A stretch of DNA of 64,000 nucleotides. It comes from Antedon bifida (lineage: Eukaryota; Echinodermata; Crinoidea; Comatulida; Antedonidae). How positions within the stretch are numbered: position 1 is the first letter of the stretch; every line of letters begins with the position of its first letter. This document shows, piece after piece, positions 11,301-22,078 of the stretch. The translations under genes and the position numbers were made by a program. The notes under the pieces were generated by a model. The model had not been told where the DNA came from. It was given only the letters and a program-made list of their open reading frames with translations, and did not search any database. The stretch spans positions 12,488,085-12,552,084 of the forward strand of contig OY727103.1 of NCBI GenBank assembly GCA_963402885.1, read 5' to 3'.

Positions 11301-14300
11301 ATAAAAATAATGGTTTCTTACCGGCACACTCGACTTGTACTATGGTATCCGAGTCACATGTACCGTTCGTGTACGCGCAGTTGGTCAGAGTGGACTCAGC
11401 GCCCGTGCATTCTATATTGCGTATGTTGGTAGGATAGTTCGCTCGTGGCACGCCGGAGTAGCTTGTCGCTGTCGTGTTGAACAGTTGACTGCATACGATA
11501 TTGGCTGCTGTCATGTTGAAGCCTTTCAAACACACTCCAGTCCAATTACCATTCTGTAAAACGTCTACGATTCCACTCATACTGTCCGTGTTTGCATTAT
11601 CGGAACGAAGACGAATGTCTGAAATAAGAAACGTGTACACATACTTGGGAATAGATTTGGCTGTTTTGCGTTGGAAACGATAACTGCACGTGGCCTTTTT
11701 TTCAAGGAGCCTACGTCTACAGGGCGCCGTTATGTTGATAAAATTAGTCCCGAACGGCGCCCCGTACACGCCTATATTTTGCAATACACACCTGTACACA
11801 TGACACCTGCATCTTCATTGTGATTACAATTATGGGTTGTCCATCCAAGATGAGTGCAATCATGTAGATTATCTTCCGAGCCAGTGCACTGCACACCATC
11901 CAACATAATCGGACCTATGCCGCTCCCATATGCACCGCAACACCGCGACGCTTTCAGCGTTTTCGGTAAATAGCCGCCAAGTTGGCGACAGACGACCACT
12001 GCGTCGTTGTAGTCCCAACCGTCGTCACACACCGTTCCCCATTCGCCACTATGATACACTTCAACACGGCCTTCTAGAGGATTAGGTCCATCAACCAGTC
12101 GAACGGGAAGACCTAAATATGAAACAATATCAACGCATTTTCAACTGAAACTAATTGAAAACTGAAAAACGATCCTATTTAGTCAAGTTTGGTCCCCACT
12201 TTTTGACGCAACGCATCGCAAGTAATTTGACCAATCACGACGCGATGAACATCCAAACCGTCGCTTGCGATTGGTCAACTCACTTGCGTCGAGCCTACGT
12301 CGTTGCGTTAAGTTTTAAGTTTTAATTGTACAATATATATATTATAACGTACGGTATTTATTTTAATATTCAGTGTTTTTATCATAAGCCTACATTAATG
12401 TTAGTAAGTATCAACATTGTACCTCGTTCACATTCAATCATGATATCTTGGTCGTGTGAACAGGAGGTAAATCCTCCCCATTGATCGTGCTTGCAGTCAT
12501 CCAGCGTTCCTTCCGTCCCGTTACAACCTAAATTCGACACCAGTATCGGTCCGTCAGATTTTGGCGGGATTTCGTCGCTTCGTAAAGTGATTCGTTTGAC
12601 GTTGTAACCACCCATCATACTGCAGATTACGCGCGCGTCGTTTATGTCGTATCCACGGTTACAGATCGTTCCCCATTCGTTGTTATGGAACACTTCCACG
12701 CGCCCGATTAGTTCAGTTGCTCCGCCCACGATACGAATTGGTCCTATTGTAAAAAGAAAAAAAGTACATACACATTTAAAATGGAAAGAGTGAATGAAAT
12801 GCAAAGCTTTTCAGTTCGCCAAAACAAACAACTTATGGCGCATTACGCAATACGCAGTATAAATACTGTATTATCAATCGTTAAGACAGTGTTTGTACTG
12901 GGCCACCTTCGAAAATGAAAAAATCGATGTAAACAACAAGAGTGGAAATTAGAGGTGTTTTAGGGATTTAGGAGAAATCAGATTGGTAAAAAGTAATTTA
13001 ATAAACAAATAAACAAAATGTTTACGTTTGCATATGACGCCGACATCTTCTTCGTGGCGGCAGTTGTGCTTTCCCCATCCGTTGTGACGACATAGCTCTA
13101 TGGAATCTTCTGTGCCTAAACACGCCAGGTCATCCAGTATGATATTGCCACTACCGGGGCCAAAGCTCTTGCAACACTGGCTAGAATCCGTTCCTTGGTA
13201 GCCTAGCATTGTACAGATTACTTTAGCATCCGTGATACCAAAGCTATCGTCGCAAATGGTGCCCCATTCACCGTCGTGGAATATTTCAACTCGACCCTCA
13301 AGTGCGTTATTTCCGTTAGCTAGACGCACAAGTAATTCTTCGTTTCCTGTAAAACAATCAAACATAACCTGATCTAAATTGCTAGTTCCATACTGGGTTC
13401 CTTATTTAAGTAATCGGACACTTTCTAGTGAAACTAAAAGATCGTACGAGGAAAGCAAGAATTTGTACAAGTTTTTTGATTGGTGGGATAAACCAATCAT
13501 CCGCGTGTGATTCCGCGTTGCGCATACATCGTTGTGTTGCGCGCGTCCAAGTGGGAAAACGGCGTAAAGTGGTGACCAATTAGGATTGATTTTTAGCATG
13601 GTCTTTCCTTGCCTTTTATATCTCTGTTTCGTATTTTAAATAAATCAAATAATATTGAAAATTAAAAATAAAACACGTACCACAATATTCACCGGGAGCT
13701 CCAATATCACATATTTCATACCTAGCATCAGGGTCTGTGGTGTAGCACCACGCATTGGTGTACTGATCTGGGTTACGGCAGAAATTGTGATCTCCCAGGC
13801 CCCCGTTAGGATAGCGTTCAGGCGTCCTCTCGTGCTGGTGAGGGTACTGTGACGTCCATCTCTGACACGTCTTACCGGTAATGGTTGTATTTACCGAGCC
13901 TCGGTAGTCTGATCCATCGTGCCTATTGGAACATTCTGATGATGATAAAAACAAGTAGTAATTATTGTATGACATTTTAAGTTCGTCTGTATGTCATATT
14001 CCCTGTATCAGTTTGAAGCAGCGCGTTGATACTTAAGCACGCACTATTCTACGCCTACCTATATGGTCTATACATACCTCCACAGCCTACCTATATGGTC
14101 TATACATACCTCCACAGCCTACCTATATGGTCTATACATACCTCCACAGCCTACCTATATGGTCTATACATACCTCCACAGCCTACCTATATGGTCTATA
14201 CATACCTCCACAGCCTACCTATATGGTCTATACATACCTCCACAGCCTAGAAGTTCAAATCGGAGACTAATTTGCCCCCTCCACGTCATCGAATTCATCC

Positions 14301-17300
14301 GAATAAATCTTCCCATTACCGGTTTATTAAAGTAGTTCGTTACAACAGAATTATCGTCTGTATTTCCTACAAATACCTACAAAATAAATAAAACGCTGCA
14401 GAATAAATGAAGTTATGGTCTTTGGTTTGATTGATTACAAATTGTAGGGAGATTTGCGACGACCGACTCAGTCGTCGACGACATAGGAGCAAGTTCGTTC
14501 ATGTCAACTGATGTGTCGTCGGCTGGACATAAAAACAATCAAAAAACTTTGTCGAGGTACACAGCAAGGAAAAACTTCTTCGCACGCGCACAACGAATCA
14601 ATATGACGTAGTTAGGTCGTTGCAAATCGAAAGTTCCTCCTCACAATAAGCAGAGATTATTTGAAATACCACCAGACAAATACAAATACCACCAGACAAA
14701 TACAAATACCTCCAGACAAATACAAATACTTATTCAACACAAAACATTTCAAACAAATTCAAAGTTATATAAAAATAAAAGCACTCACCATACTGGAACT
14801 AGATTTGCGCACATCAGCCCAAGTATTTCCATCTTGGCTATACTGCAACCGGAATTGTCGAACGTATTCTCCAGAACGATTCCTGCCCTGTGTTTGTATG
14901 CCAGACACTATGTGAGGCACTCTGAGGTCCACCTTGATCCACTGCATACTGGTTGAGAACACTGGTTTCCAGGCAACGCCACTACCGCCAGGTACGTCTA
15001 AATTCAGTCGTGCCTTTGAGGGCGCGTATAACGGAGAGGCAAACGACGACGCACTTATTCGAATATCATCAATATTTCTATTTTCCATTCCTAGAGGATC
15101 TCTACAATCTATAAATAGATCAAGTTTATCCACAATATTAAGGGTATTTCACACCTGTACTGTGTCATTTTGTTATGCTTAGCTAGGCTAGCTCGGTGTA
15201 ATCAGGAGATATTAATTACACTCTTCCCTGGTGGTAGAATATCATTTACTTACTTAAATACTTAATACTTACGTTCACTAATGTCGGTGGACGGTGTCGG
15301 AATAAACCCACCACCAGTAGTCAGCACGGTTGCGTTTACTTCTATACCATCTAAGAAAATACATAATCTTGTTTTTGTGAGTGGCGACAATTGAACCGGA
15401 TTGATTAGTTACCTCGGTTATCATATATGCACATAATATAATGAGAATAATTTGAACATACAAAATATCAATGCACTAAACAATGGCTGGTTTGTAGAGA
15501 GGCAAACTGATTGACCTCAACTGACCTGAAGTATCGCACACAACTCCCGCGTCTTCGTGGTGACCACAGTTGTGATCTCCCCAATCAGGGTGTCGACACT
15601 CATCTAGACGAGATTCTGCTCCAGTACAGAGAAGGTTGTCTAAATGTATCGCGCCTGTTCCTTGGCCAAACTTCCTTACTGGTGTGTCCTGATTGGCTCC
15701 GCGGTATCCCAGTTGCCGGCAGACGACATTAGCTTCTTCTGTGCCAAAGTCGTCATCACACACGGTGCCCCATGTTCCAGAGTAGAAGATTTCCAAACGT
15801 CCTTCGCCTTCGTTAACTCCGTCTTTTAGGCGAATGTTTCCAGATTCTGTAAAACAATATAGAGAAATTGATATGGTGTATCTTATAGACACGGAATGTT
15901 TTCATAAGATGACTGTATGATGAATGTAGCACAATGGCTGGCTCAAATATGGCTCAATTATGGCTTATGTTAAGTTTTAAAAAAAATGCATATATACCTC
16001 TACATTGTATTGTCGCAACCTGTCCACTATTACATGTAAAATTACCCCATGATGCAACGGTGCAATTCGCTAGAATGGTTTCATTTCCTGAACACTTCAA
16101 TCCTTTCATAAAGACGGCAGATTCCTGAGGAACACTTCCGTATTGAGCAGGCTCCGTCATGTGCAGCTGATAGCAGAACACCTTGGCAGCATTGTTATCA
16201 AAATCTTCATAGCAGATATTTCCCCACTGGCCTTCGTGTAAAGTTTCGATCACTCCGTCCCAGCCAGACGTAAGGTTCCCTTGAGAGATTCGGATGTCTA
16301 CAAGGTAAATGGTAGATGATCAGAATAACAATAATATACACTACAGCAGTCTCTAAAGCATGATTCACACTAATGATAATGATGATCCTGTCAATTGTAT
16401 AGCAAAATATAAGAAAATTAATGAAAAAAGGAGTAATACAGAATTCATATATGTAAAAATGTTACTTATGAACTGTAACGACATTTACAAGTTAAATAAT
16501 ACGATTTTATGTAATATGAGATAATATGAATGTGAATAAAAGTGGTGTTTGCGCCACAAAAGAGAGAAAAAAAAGAAGAGACGCAACGCCGTACGCTCAA
16601 GTCATTTAACCAATCACTATCAATCACGTTTTATTGTATCGCCTTATGGCTCAAATGATATAGAGCAGCAGCATCACAGAGATGGCTATTATAAACGAAA
16701 AACCAACATTATTCCTCGCGCTAGAGGCTACTTCAATTTCAAGACTTCTTGATAATATCTAACCGGCTATTGCAAGTCAACTAGATACAATTCTATGTGT
16801 ATAATATATTCTATAATACAAGCTAACTATACCTGTGCATTCTATGCCAGAATTACGTCAAGGCTGCAAGCTATCACTTGATAATATCTAACCGACAATT
16901 GCAAGTCAGCTAGATACAATTATATGTGTATTAAATATTATATCATACAAGCTTACTATACCTGTGCATTCTACGCCAGAATCCTCATGATGACCACAGT
17001 TATGAGTTCCCCAACCACTGTGAACACAATCTTCGATTCTGTTTTCCACTCCCGTGCAACTGAGGTTGTCCAGATGAATTACTCCTGTTCCTGTCCCGTA
17101 AACGGCGCAGCATTTTGCTGAATTACTTTGTTTGACTGCATAGTTACCAAGATGGCGACATGCAACAACTGCATCGAAAAAGTCCCATCCGTCGTCACAG
17201 ATTGTGCCCCACTGTCCGTTATAAAACAGCTCAACTCGGCCTTCTAAATGGTTGTTACCGTTCACCAGTCGGATTTTAGTAGCACCTAAAAATACATATA

Positions 17301-20300
17301 ACCTATTGTTGTTGGAATTTGTACAATTGTTGTTTATGAGGATTACTGATATGAGTCTATTAAATAACAAATATTATTTCAACAAGCTAAAAGGCGAATC
17401 AATCTGGACTAACGATTACGTAAAATCCAGTTAATTTGACTTCACCATTTCTTCACATATTTTTAATTATTCTATAATGTTTAACCTAAAAAACATGTTT
17501 AAAATGTCATTACCTACGCACTCTACAGCTGCGATCTTATTAGACGGGCACGTTGATTGCCACGGGCCATGTGGGCAATCAGTAAACATAGCCTCATCAC
17601 CAGAGCACGCCATGTTAGTAGTAATAACCTCTCCACCAATATCGTCAAGATCTAACTCAAAGGCTCGAACGGCACTTGTGTTGAAGAGCTGCCTACAGAT
17701 AACAGACGCGTCGTTCATGTCCCAGCCATCTGCGCAGATCTTACCCCACGTACGGTTATTAACGATCTCTATGTAGCCCTCTGACGCTGAAGCAAACGTA
17801 GAGCCCACAACTCGAACATCTGTCATACAACAATTAAATATATGTTATACAAGCACAGTAGTAATACAACAAATAAGGCAATTGTATGATACTCATCCTC
17901 AATTGAGGGAATTCGGATTAGGCCCTCTATGGACCCACAGAAGCTACAGTGCAGCGTCTAAAGTTTGGTTTGGTTCCCACCCAATGAAAGAACGGAGACG
18001 CAACGCAAGCGGGTGGACCAATGACAAGCGACAGTTTGAATATTTCATCGCTTGTGATTGGTCAAATCACTTACGTTGCGTCTCTAGTGGGAGCCAAGCT
18101 TGACGCCAATAGCAATTGAGATATGTGAAATTAAGGTTGCCAAAACAGAAATTACAGCCATTTTAAAGCTTGGTTCCCACTCTAGGACGCGCGACAATGC
18201 AAGGGCGTAAGCGCAACGCAACAAGTAATTTGAACAATCACGACGCGACGGAAGCTACAGTGCATCGCTTGTGATTGGTAAAATTGCTTGAGGCGCGCTT
18301 ACGTCCACGCGCGTGCGTTTCGTCCTAGAGGGAACACCCAAGCTTAAATATGATAGGAATAGGCAAATATTGAGAGTTTGCGGTATTTCTAATTGGTTTG
18401 AAAACTGTCACGTACCTGTACACACAACTCCTGCATCCTCATTATGGTTACAATTATGGTTTTTAAATCCGTTATGACGACATTCATCCAACTTGTTCTC
18501 AAAACCAGTACACTGTACATTATCAAGGAACACTTCACCAATTCCAGGCCCGTACGCCCCGCAACACTTGGCAGAGTTACTGGAACGTGTAGCGTAATTG
18601 CCAAGTTGGCGGCAAATAACTGCCGCTTCGTTGGAGTCGAATGAATCGTCGCAAACGGTTCCCCACTCGCCGTCGTTAAACAATTCTACACGTCCTTCTA
18701 GCTTATTTTTTCCATCCGCCAGACGAACATTAAAAGCTATGTAAACAAATAAAGTAGGCTATTAGTGTTTTGTTTAAAAACCAGTAATACAAAAAAAAAA
18801 TTTGAATGACAATTCTTTAATAATAACAATTTTGTATTTTGCAAAAAAAATCAGGAAGGAGTTATAATACAATATACTGGTATTACAAGGTATGAATGTT
18901 ATTATGATGAAACTCAATATTTCGAAATGGATTTGTGAATTAATTACTGTAAGGTCGAATTATGATTTTGAAAGTATCTTGTGCATGCGAGGGGTTGTTT
19001 TGGCATTACAAGGCAATAGTGCCATTATTTTTCGTTTCATTTTCTCTAAGGTTGTGTTCGTAAAATCTAAATAACACAATGCTATATCAATATTTAACAT
19101 TGAATTTGATTTCCAATCGTTTTACGCAGGTATCAGTAATTATAGGATTAAATACGATTTGACGCGTTCAAACATGGATAGTAATGTTACATGTTATTTA
19201 CGCGCGCGTCGATATGACGCGTTCAAACATGGATAATAATGATACATGTTATTTACGCGCGCGCTGATATTATGAGCCCAAACATTGATAACAATAGTAC
19301 ATTATATTTACACGCGCATCGATATGACGCGTTCAAACATGGATAATAATGGTACATTTTATTTACGCGCGCGTCGACATGATGAGCTCAAATATTGATA
19401 ATAATAGTACAATGTATTTATGCGCGCGTAAACTCGTCACTGAAGATATCAGCATGTAATTGCATTGCATTGTGATTTTGACCTCAAGTGGCCGGAACAA
19501 AGTCACGCTAGCATGTAATTGAGATCCTATTATATCCTCTACTTAATATCAATAAACTGAAAACCTTTAGCAATTGAGGAAACGTTGTAAACCAAGGGAT
19601 GTCACAATCACATATCCCCAAAATAGAGCTAGTGTTCCTGGCACAACATTGTGTACTTAACAACGTTAAGTAACAATAGGTGTGTTTATGTTAGCATGGG
19701 GAAGGAAATACTTGCATTAACAGTGTGCTATTTATTTAAATAAACTTCCACACATAGAGATCACTTTCTATCGCATATAGTTTTATACATACATCCTGAC
19801 CAAGGCATAGTGTTTTCCGAAAGCTTTCAAATTTCTTTCTGGCTGTTTTACTTCACGATTTTGATTCAGGTTTTTGCTTATTTTATTTGAAATTTATTTT
19901 GACTGAACCACAATTCAGTTTCGATCATTTTTTTCCCTCGAAATTTATGAATTACATTAACGTATGTTCATCATAAAAATTATATTATGATGTTTATCTA
20001 TAAACAATAAATAAGCTTCATAACTTATTTCTAATGTTCTATTTTTAGCTATCGTAAAGTGGAACACCATTGCTACAATGTTGCAACTACTTTCGATAAA
20101 TCGGTTTCCGATTTAATAATCTAAAGGACAATTCATTGACTAAAGGCTATCATTAGGGACAGCATGTAATCTATAACACATCCCTTTGGTAGTTATACGT
20201 GAGAAACATCAAATCCTTTATTTTTATGATACAAATCGCCGACGAGCTAGATGTGAACACATGTTGCATTCATACTCAAACGTTGTTCTACCATTTGGAT

Positions 20301-22078
20301 GCAACGCAAGGACGTAAGCGCGCCGTAAGTATGTTGACCAATCACGACGCGATACGTCATCAAAATTGTCGCCTGTGATTGGTCAACTCACTTACATTGC
20401 GCCTACGTAGGCTAATGGAAACATTTACCTTGGCTTACAATATTAATTAAACATTCTCCTATAAGTGAAATACCACTAAGGATATCCTAAAATATTAATA
20501 TAGGACATGTGGAATATAAGGTATTAAATGAAACATCTCACGTCAGCAGTACGGTACTTGAACTTAAAAGACTTCTATTCTATTGTAACATCCGTTTTGT
20601 CTAATAGTAAAATGCTCATTTTAGAACGAAATTAAGATGTAGAAAATCATACCGCAATAGCTTTTTACAAAATAAAATGTATTCATTAGTAGCTTGAATA
20701 CCAAATACAATAATTAATATTTCTTTTATTTAATTAGTCTTAAAACAGAAGCAAAATATAATATAAAAAAAAAATAAATCAACAGGGTTTTTGTGATATT
20801 CCGCGGAAGCAGGGGTGTGTCGAATATGGGAAAAATCCCCACGGGACGCATTGCTCGTGTCCTTAAAAAAGCTGCTATATTAAACAATTTCAAAGATAAT
20901 TTTGTTTATATCATATTACGAATTTAATATTTTGTTGTATTTGTTGAGCGGAAACCGACACCTTAAAACAATACGAGGAAGTAAGTAGCAAGATCTTTAC
21001 ATACAATAATAATTTATTTAAAAAAAATAGAAGCATATTATAATATAAAAAAACACGATAAATCAACAGGGTTTTTGTGATATTCCGCGGAAGCAGGGGT
21101 GTGCCGTGATGGGAATAAATCCCCACGGGACGAATTGCCTGAGGCCTTGAAAAAGCTTCTATATATTAAACAATTTCAAAGATAATTTTGTTTAAATCGT
21201 ATTACAAATTTAAATATTTTGTTATACTTGTTGAGCGGAAATTGACACCTTAAAACAATACGAGGAAGTAGTCAGCATGTCGAGAGTCAATGCAGATTAC
21301 AGTATCTAGATATGACTTTTAAAATGTAGTGGTATGAACTAACAATTGGGTTTTTGTCAGTTTCTCGCAACAACTTTCGAATATTGTACTGTCTTACTAT
21401 TCGTCTCTTTCTATGGGTTAGTTATGCTTGGGTTTCACGTGCATAAACATACACGCAAAGTGTTTGACCAATCACAAACAACAGTTTGGACGAACGCTTA
21501 TGATTGGTTAAATTATTTGCGCGTTGGGTGTGCGTCCTTGCGTCGCGCCCACTTTCTCTACTAGCGCACAACGCGAGTGCCACACATAAACTTATTGTTA
21601 TCCAAATACAATTAGATCATTATTTACTGCCAAAATGCATGATTTACTGGAAGCCAAGTTATCAGACTTGGACGCGAATTTATAATTTTATAAATAAATG
21701 TCTGTATACAAACATGAGAGCAATTATAATTTGAATTGCCAACTAATAGAATATTAAACAATTTAGATTTACCACAGGGAACTTTTTTCTTCTAAAGTAG
21801 AGATCGGAAACAAGGATTGAATTGAACAAGCGCAAGAATAACGAATACAATGAACTGAAGTTTAAATGTATCCAATAGCGGCTACCATAAACACACTTGA
21901 CATACGTGACTACCAGCATGATACTTAAGTTCAACTTACTTGGTGATGGTAGACTTGTTGTTGGTTCAATGAACCAGCCTGTAACGTTCACTACTAAGAC
22001 AACACACACAATCAGCAAGGGACGTCCAACGCCTACTGCCATTATTAGAGCGTTCCTCTCACCAACACTTATGTCCAA
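8310..22078 (-). CDS. Mosaic scavenger receptor: SRCR x10, discoidin, kringle, sushi x2, transmembrane
   Basis: Twenty coding exons encode 1606 residues: 21940-22078 (signal peptide), 18416-18736, 17514-17819, 16962-17285, 15998-16297, 15526-15846 (SRCR 1-5), 15273-15350 (25-residue linker), 14789-15108 and 14238-14376 (discoidin), 13681-13935 (kringle), 13026-13346, 12423-12743, 11792-12112, 11322-11618, 10837-11139 (SRCR 6-10), 10488-10664 and 10030-10215 (sushi), 9226-9363 (Lys/Pro/Thr stalk), 8864-8972 (membrane span, about residues 1528-1550), 8310-8454 (tail). Nearly all junctions are phase 1, one domain per exon, which favours exon shuffling. Exceptions are the phase-0 intron splitting the discoidin domain and the phase-2 intron before the tail. 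SRCR hallmarks such as GRVELFNDGEWGTVCDD, VICRQLG and HNCNHNEDAGVVC are clear. The short tail has SYIN and NYEFQ tyrosines. By family, a plasma-membrane pattern-recognition or adhesion receptor. I know no named orthologue with this exact order. Confidence 0.88.
8497..8755. repeat. 33-bp minisatellite in the last intron of the scavenger receptor
   Basis: About eight copies of a unit like AAACGCACACCAACACACGC plus GCCAACAACTATT lie between the membrane-span exon and the tail exon. Because 33 is a multiple of three, open frames appear on both strands across the repeats; they are not genes. Confidence 0.8.
9035..9161. repeat. Family A palindromic element in a scavenger receptor intron
   Basis: It reads CTACTTGGACTCGCAATGC, then TTGACCAATCACAAC, TTGTGATTGGTCAACTCAC and TTGCGAGTCTGCTGAGTGG. 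It lies in the intron between the stalk and membrane-span exons. Confidence 0.7.
9424..9960. repeat. Dispersed intron duplication (two clear copies, one decayed)
   Basis: The motif GAGTACGGGAACCATTGAAC, continuing to AATAGAGGGGGTAGT and GTTTTTT, occurs at about 9424-9495 and 9670-9742. A decayed third copy begins near 9919 (AAGTACGGGGGAAAA). The copies are about 246 bases apart, so a block of roughly that length was probably duplicated in this intron. Confidence 0.6.
10030..10664 (-). other. Two sushi (CCP) domain exons of the scavenger receptor
   Basis: Exon 10488-10664 encodes a sushi domain with ITCNDGFELIG, DTLTC, DDCQWDNPLPTC. Exon 10030-10215 encodes a second one with IICYKPPEI, VVFYDCQDGYED and GGVWKGQPPSC. 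Both are phase 1-1 exons. Sushi modules commonly bind complement-type or other extracellular proteins. Here they lie between the SRCR array and the stalk. Confidence 0.82.
10738..10800. repeat. Family B element, half copy
   Basis: ATGCTCTGTCTACACTATCA and the following AAACTTTATGTGACT match the left arm of the family. The right arm is missing. It lies in an intron just downstream (on the minus strand) of the SRCR 10 exon. Confidence 0.6.
11198..11268. repeat. Family A fragment
   Basis: TTTGACCAATCACAAACC and flanking CGCGCATTGC resemble the left half of family A. The rest is not recognisable. Confidence 0.4.
12186..12310. repeat. Family A palindromic element in a scavenger receptor intron
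   Basis: GTTTGGTCCCCACTTTTTGA begins the copy, followed by TTTGACCAATCACGACGCG, CTTGCGATTGGTCAACTCAC and ACGTCGTTGCGTTAAG. It lies in the intron between SRCR 8 and SRCR 7. Confidence 0.7.
13473..13562. repeat. Family A fragment
   Basis: The right half is recognisable (GCGTTGCGCATACATCGTTG, GCGCGTCCAAGTGGGAAAAC) with CCAAT boxes rearranged around AACCAATCATC. It lies in the intron between the kringle and SRCR 6. Confidence 0.5.
13681..13935 (-). other. Kringle domain exon of the scavenger receptor
   Basis: A single phase 1-1 exon encodes one kringle. Its hallmarks are YRGSVNTTITGKTCQRW, TPERYPNGGLGDHNFCRNPD and AWCYTTDPDARYEICDI. The motif after FCRNPD is NAWCYT instead of the usual PWCYT, a mild deviation. 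Kringles bind lysine-bearing ligands or act as spacers in proteases and receptors. No protease domain is present in this gene. Confidence 0.88.
14054..14245. repeat. Six 32-bp repeats, each with a copy of the discoidin splice donor
   Basis: Copies begin at 14054, 14086, 14118, 14150, 14182 and 14214. Read on the minus strand, each unit contains GGCTGTGGAG followed by GTATGTATAG. That is the last ten bases of the discoidin exon plus its donor. The annotated exon uses the copy nearest the exon body (exon edge 14238). The other five donor look-alikes would place the edge at 14206, 14174, 14142, 14110 and 14078. The unit length is not a multiple of three. Confidence 0.85.
14238..15108 (-). other. 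Discoidin (F5/8 type C) domain split over two exons
   Basis: Exon 14789-15108 gives CRDPLGMENRNIDDIRISAS, W-K-P, WIKVDLRVPHIVSGIQTQGR and FRLQYSQDGNTW. Exon 14238-14376 gives VFVGNTDDN, VVTNYFNKPVMGRFIRM and SLRFELLGC, the normal C-terminal half. They join in phase 0 (GTGAGT donor, TTTTGTAG acceptor). Both domain-bracketing cysteines are present. Such domains usually bind glycans or phospholipid at cell surfaces. Confidence 0.88.
16575..16640. repeat. Family A fragment
   Basis: GAGACGCAACGCCGTACGC and TTTAACCAATCACTATCAA correspond to the left half only. Confidence 0.4.
16740..16985. repeat. Tandem duplication of the 3' end of the SRCR 3 exon with its donor
   Basis: The segment ending the SRCR 3 exon (TATACCTGTGCATTCTACGC at about 16957) and the adjoining intron is repeated about 120-130 bases away. 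There it reads TATACCTGTGCATTCTATGC, at about 16830. Both copies are preceded by GCAAGTCA(A/G)CTAGATACAA. The second copy holds a decoy donor and a stub of about 20 exon bases, but no acceptor or rest of the exon. Confidence 0.7.
17966..18101. repeat. Family A palindromic element
   Basis: GTTTGGTTCCCACCCAATG on the left and GCGTCTCTAGTGGGAGCCAA on the right enclose AACGCAAGCGGGTGGACCAA and TTGTGATTGGTCAAATCAC. It sits in the intron between SRCR 1 and SRCR 2. Confidence 0.8.
18167..18344. repeat. Family A palindromic element, near full length
   Basis: AGCTTGGTTCCCACTCTAGG and GTCCTAGAGGGAACACCCAA form the terminal arms. The centre has TTTGAACAATCACGACGCG and TTGTGATTGGTAAAATTGC. It sits directly beside the previous copy in the same intron. 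Confidence 0.8.
19140..19435. repeat. About five tandem copies of a ~60-bp unit in scavenger receptor intron 1
   Basis: Each unit has ATGACGCGTTCAAACATGGA or a variant, then TAATGGTACAT, then TTATTTACGCGCGCGTCGA. The alternating CGCGCG tracts are potential Z-DNA. The unit lengths vary slightly. Confidence 0.7.
19790..19890. repeat. Retroelement-like fragment (paired with 62636-62740)
   Basis: The run CCGAAAGCTTTCAAA, then TTTCTGGCTGTTTTACTTCA, then GATTTTGATTCAGGTTTTTG matches the segment at 62636-62740 closely. In that copy CACTGATGAAGGGC precedes it. The paired CTGATGA and GAAA boxes are those of a hammerhead-like core known from Penelope-like elements. This copy has lost CTGATGA (it reads CTGACCAAGG). 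Confidence 0.4.
20290..20428. repeat. Family A palindromic element
   Basis: GATGCAACGCAAGGACGTAA, TGTTGACCAATCACGACGC, CTGTGATTGGTCAACTCACT and TACATTGCGCCTACGTAGG mark the arms and centre. It lies in scavenger receptor intron 1. Confidence 0.7.
20745..21275. repeat. Direct tandem duplication, unit about 285 bp
   Basis: AAATCAACAGGGTTTTTGTG, ATTCCGCGGAAGCAGGGGTG, TCCCCACGGGACG and ACAATACGAGGAAGTA each occur twice, about 285 bases apart, with a few point changes. The two units are adjacent inside scavenger receptor intron 1. No coding pattern is visible. Confidence 0.8.
21429..21560. repeat. Family A palindromic element
   Basis: TTTGACCAATCACAAACAAC and TTATGATTGGTTAAATTATT form the centre, with TGCGTCCTTGCGTCGCGCCC on the right arm. 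The left arm is diverged. Confidence 0.65.

Noticed and set aside
14026..14335. Two plus-strand open frames with repeated YGLYIPPQPTYMV-type peptides
   Set aside because: They are the antisense reading of the six 32-bp donor repeats. The true coding sequence here is the discoidin exon on the minus strand.
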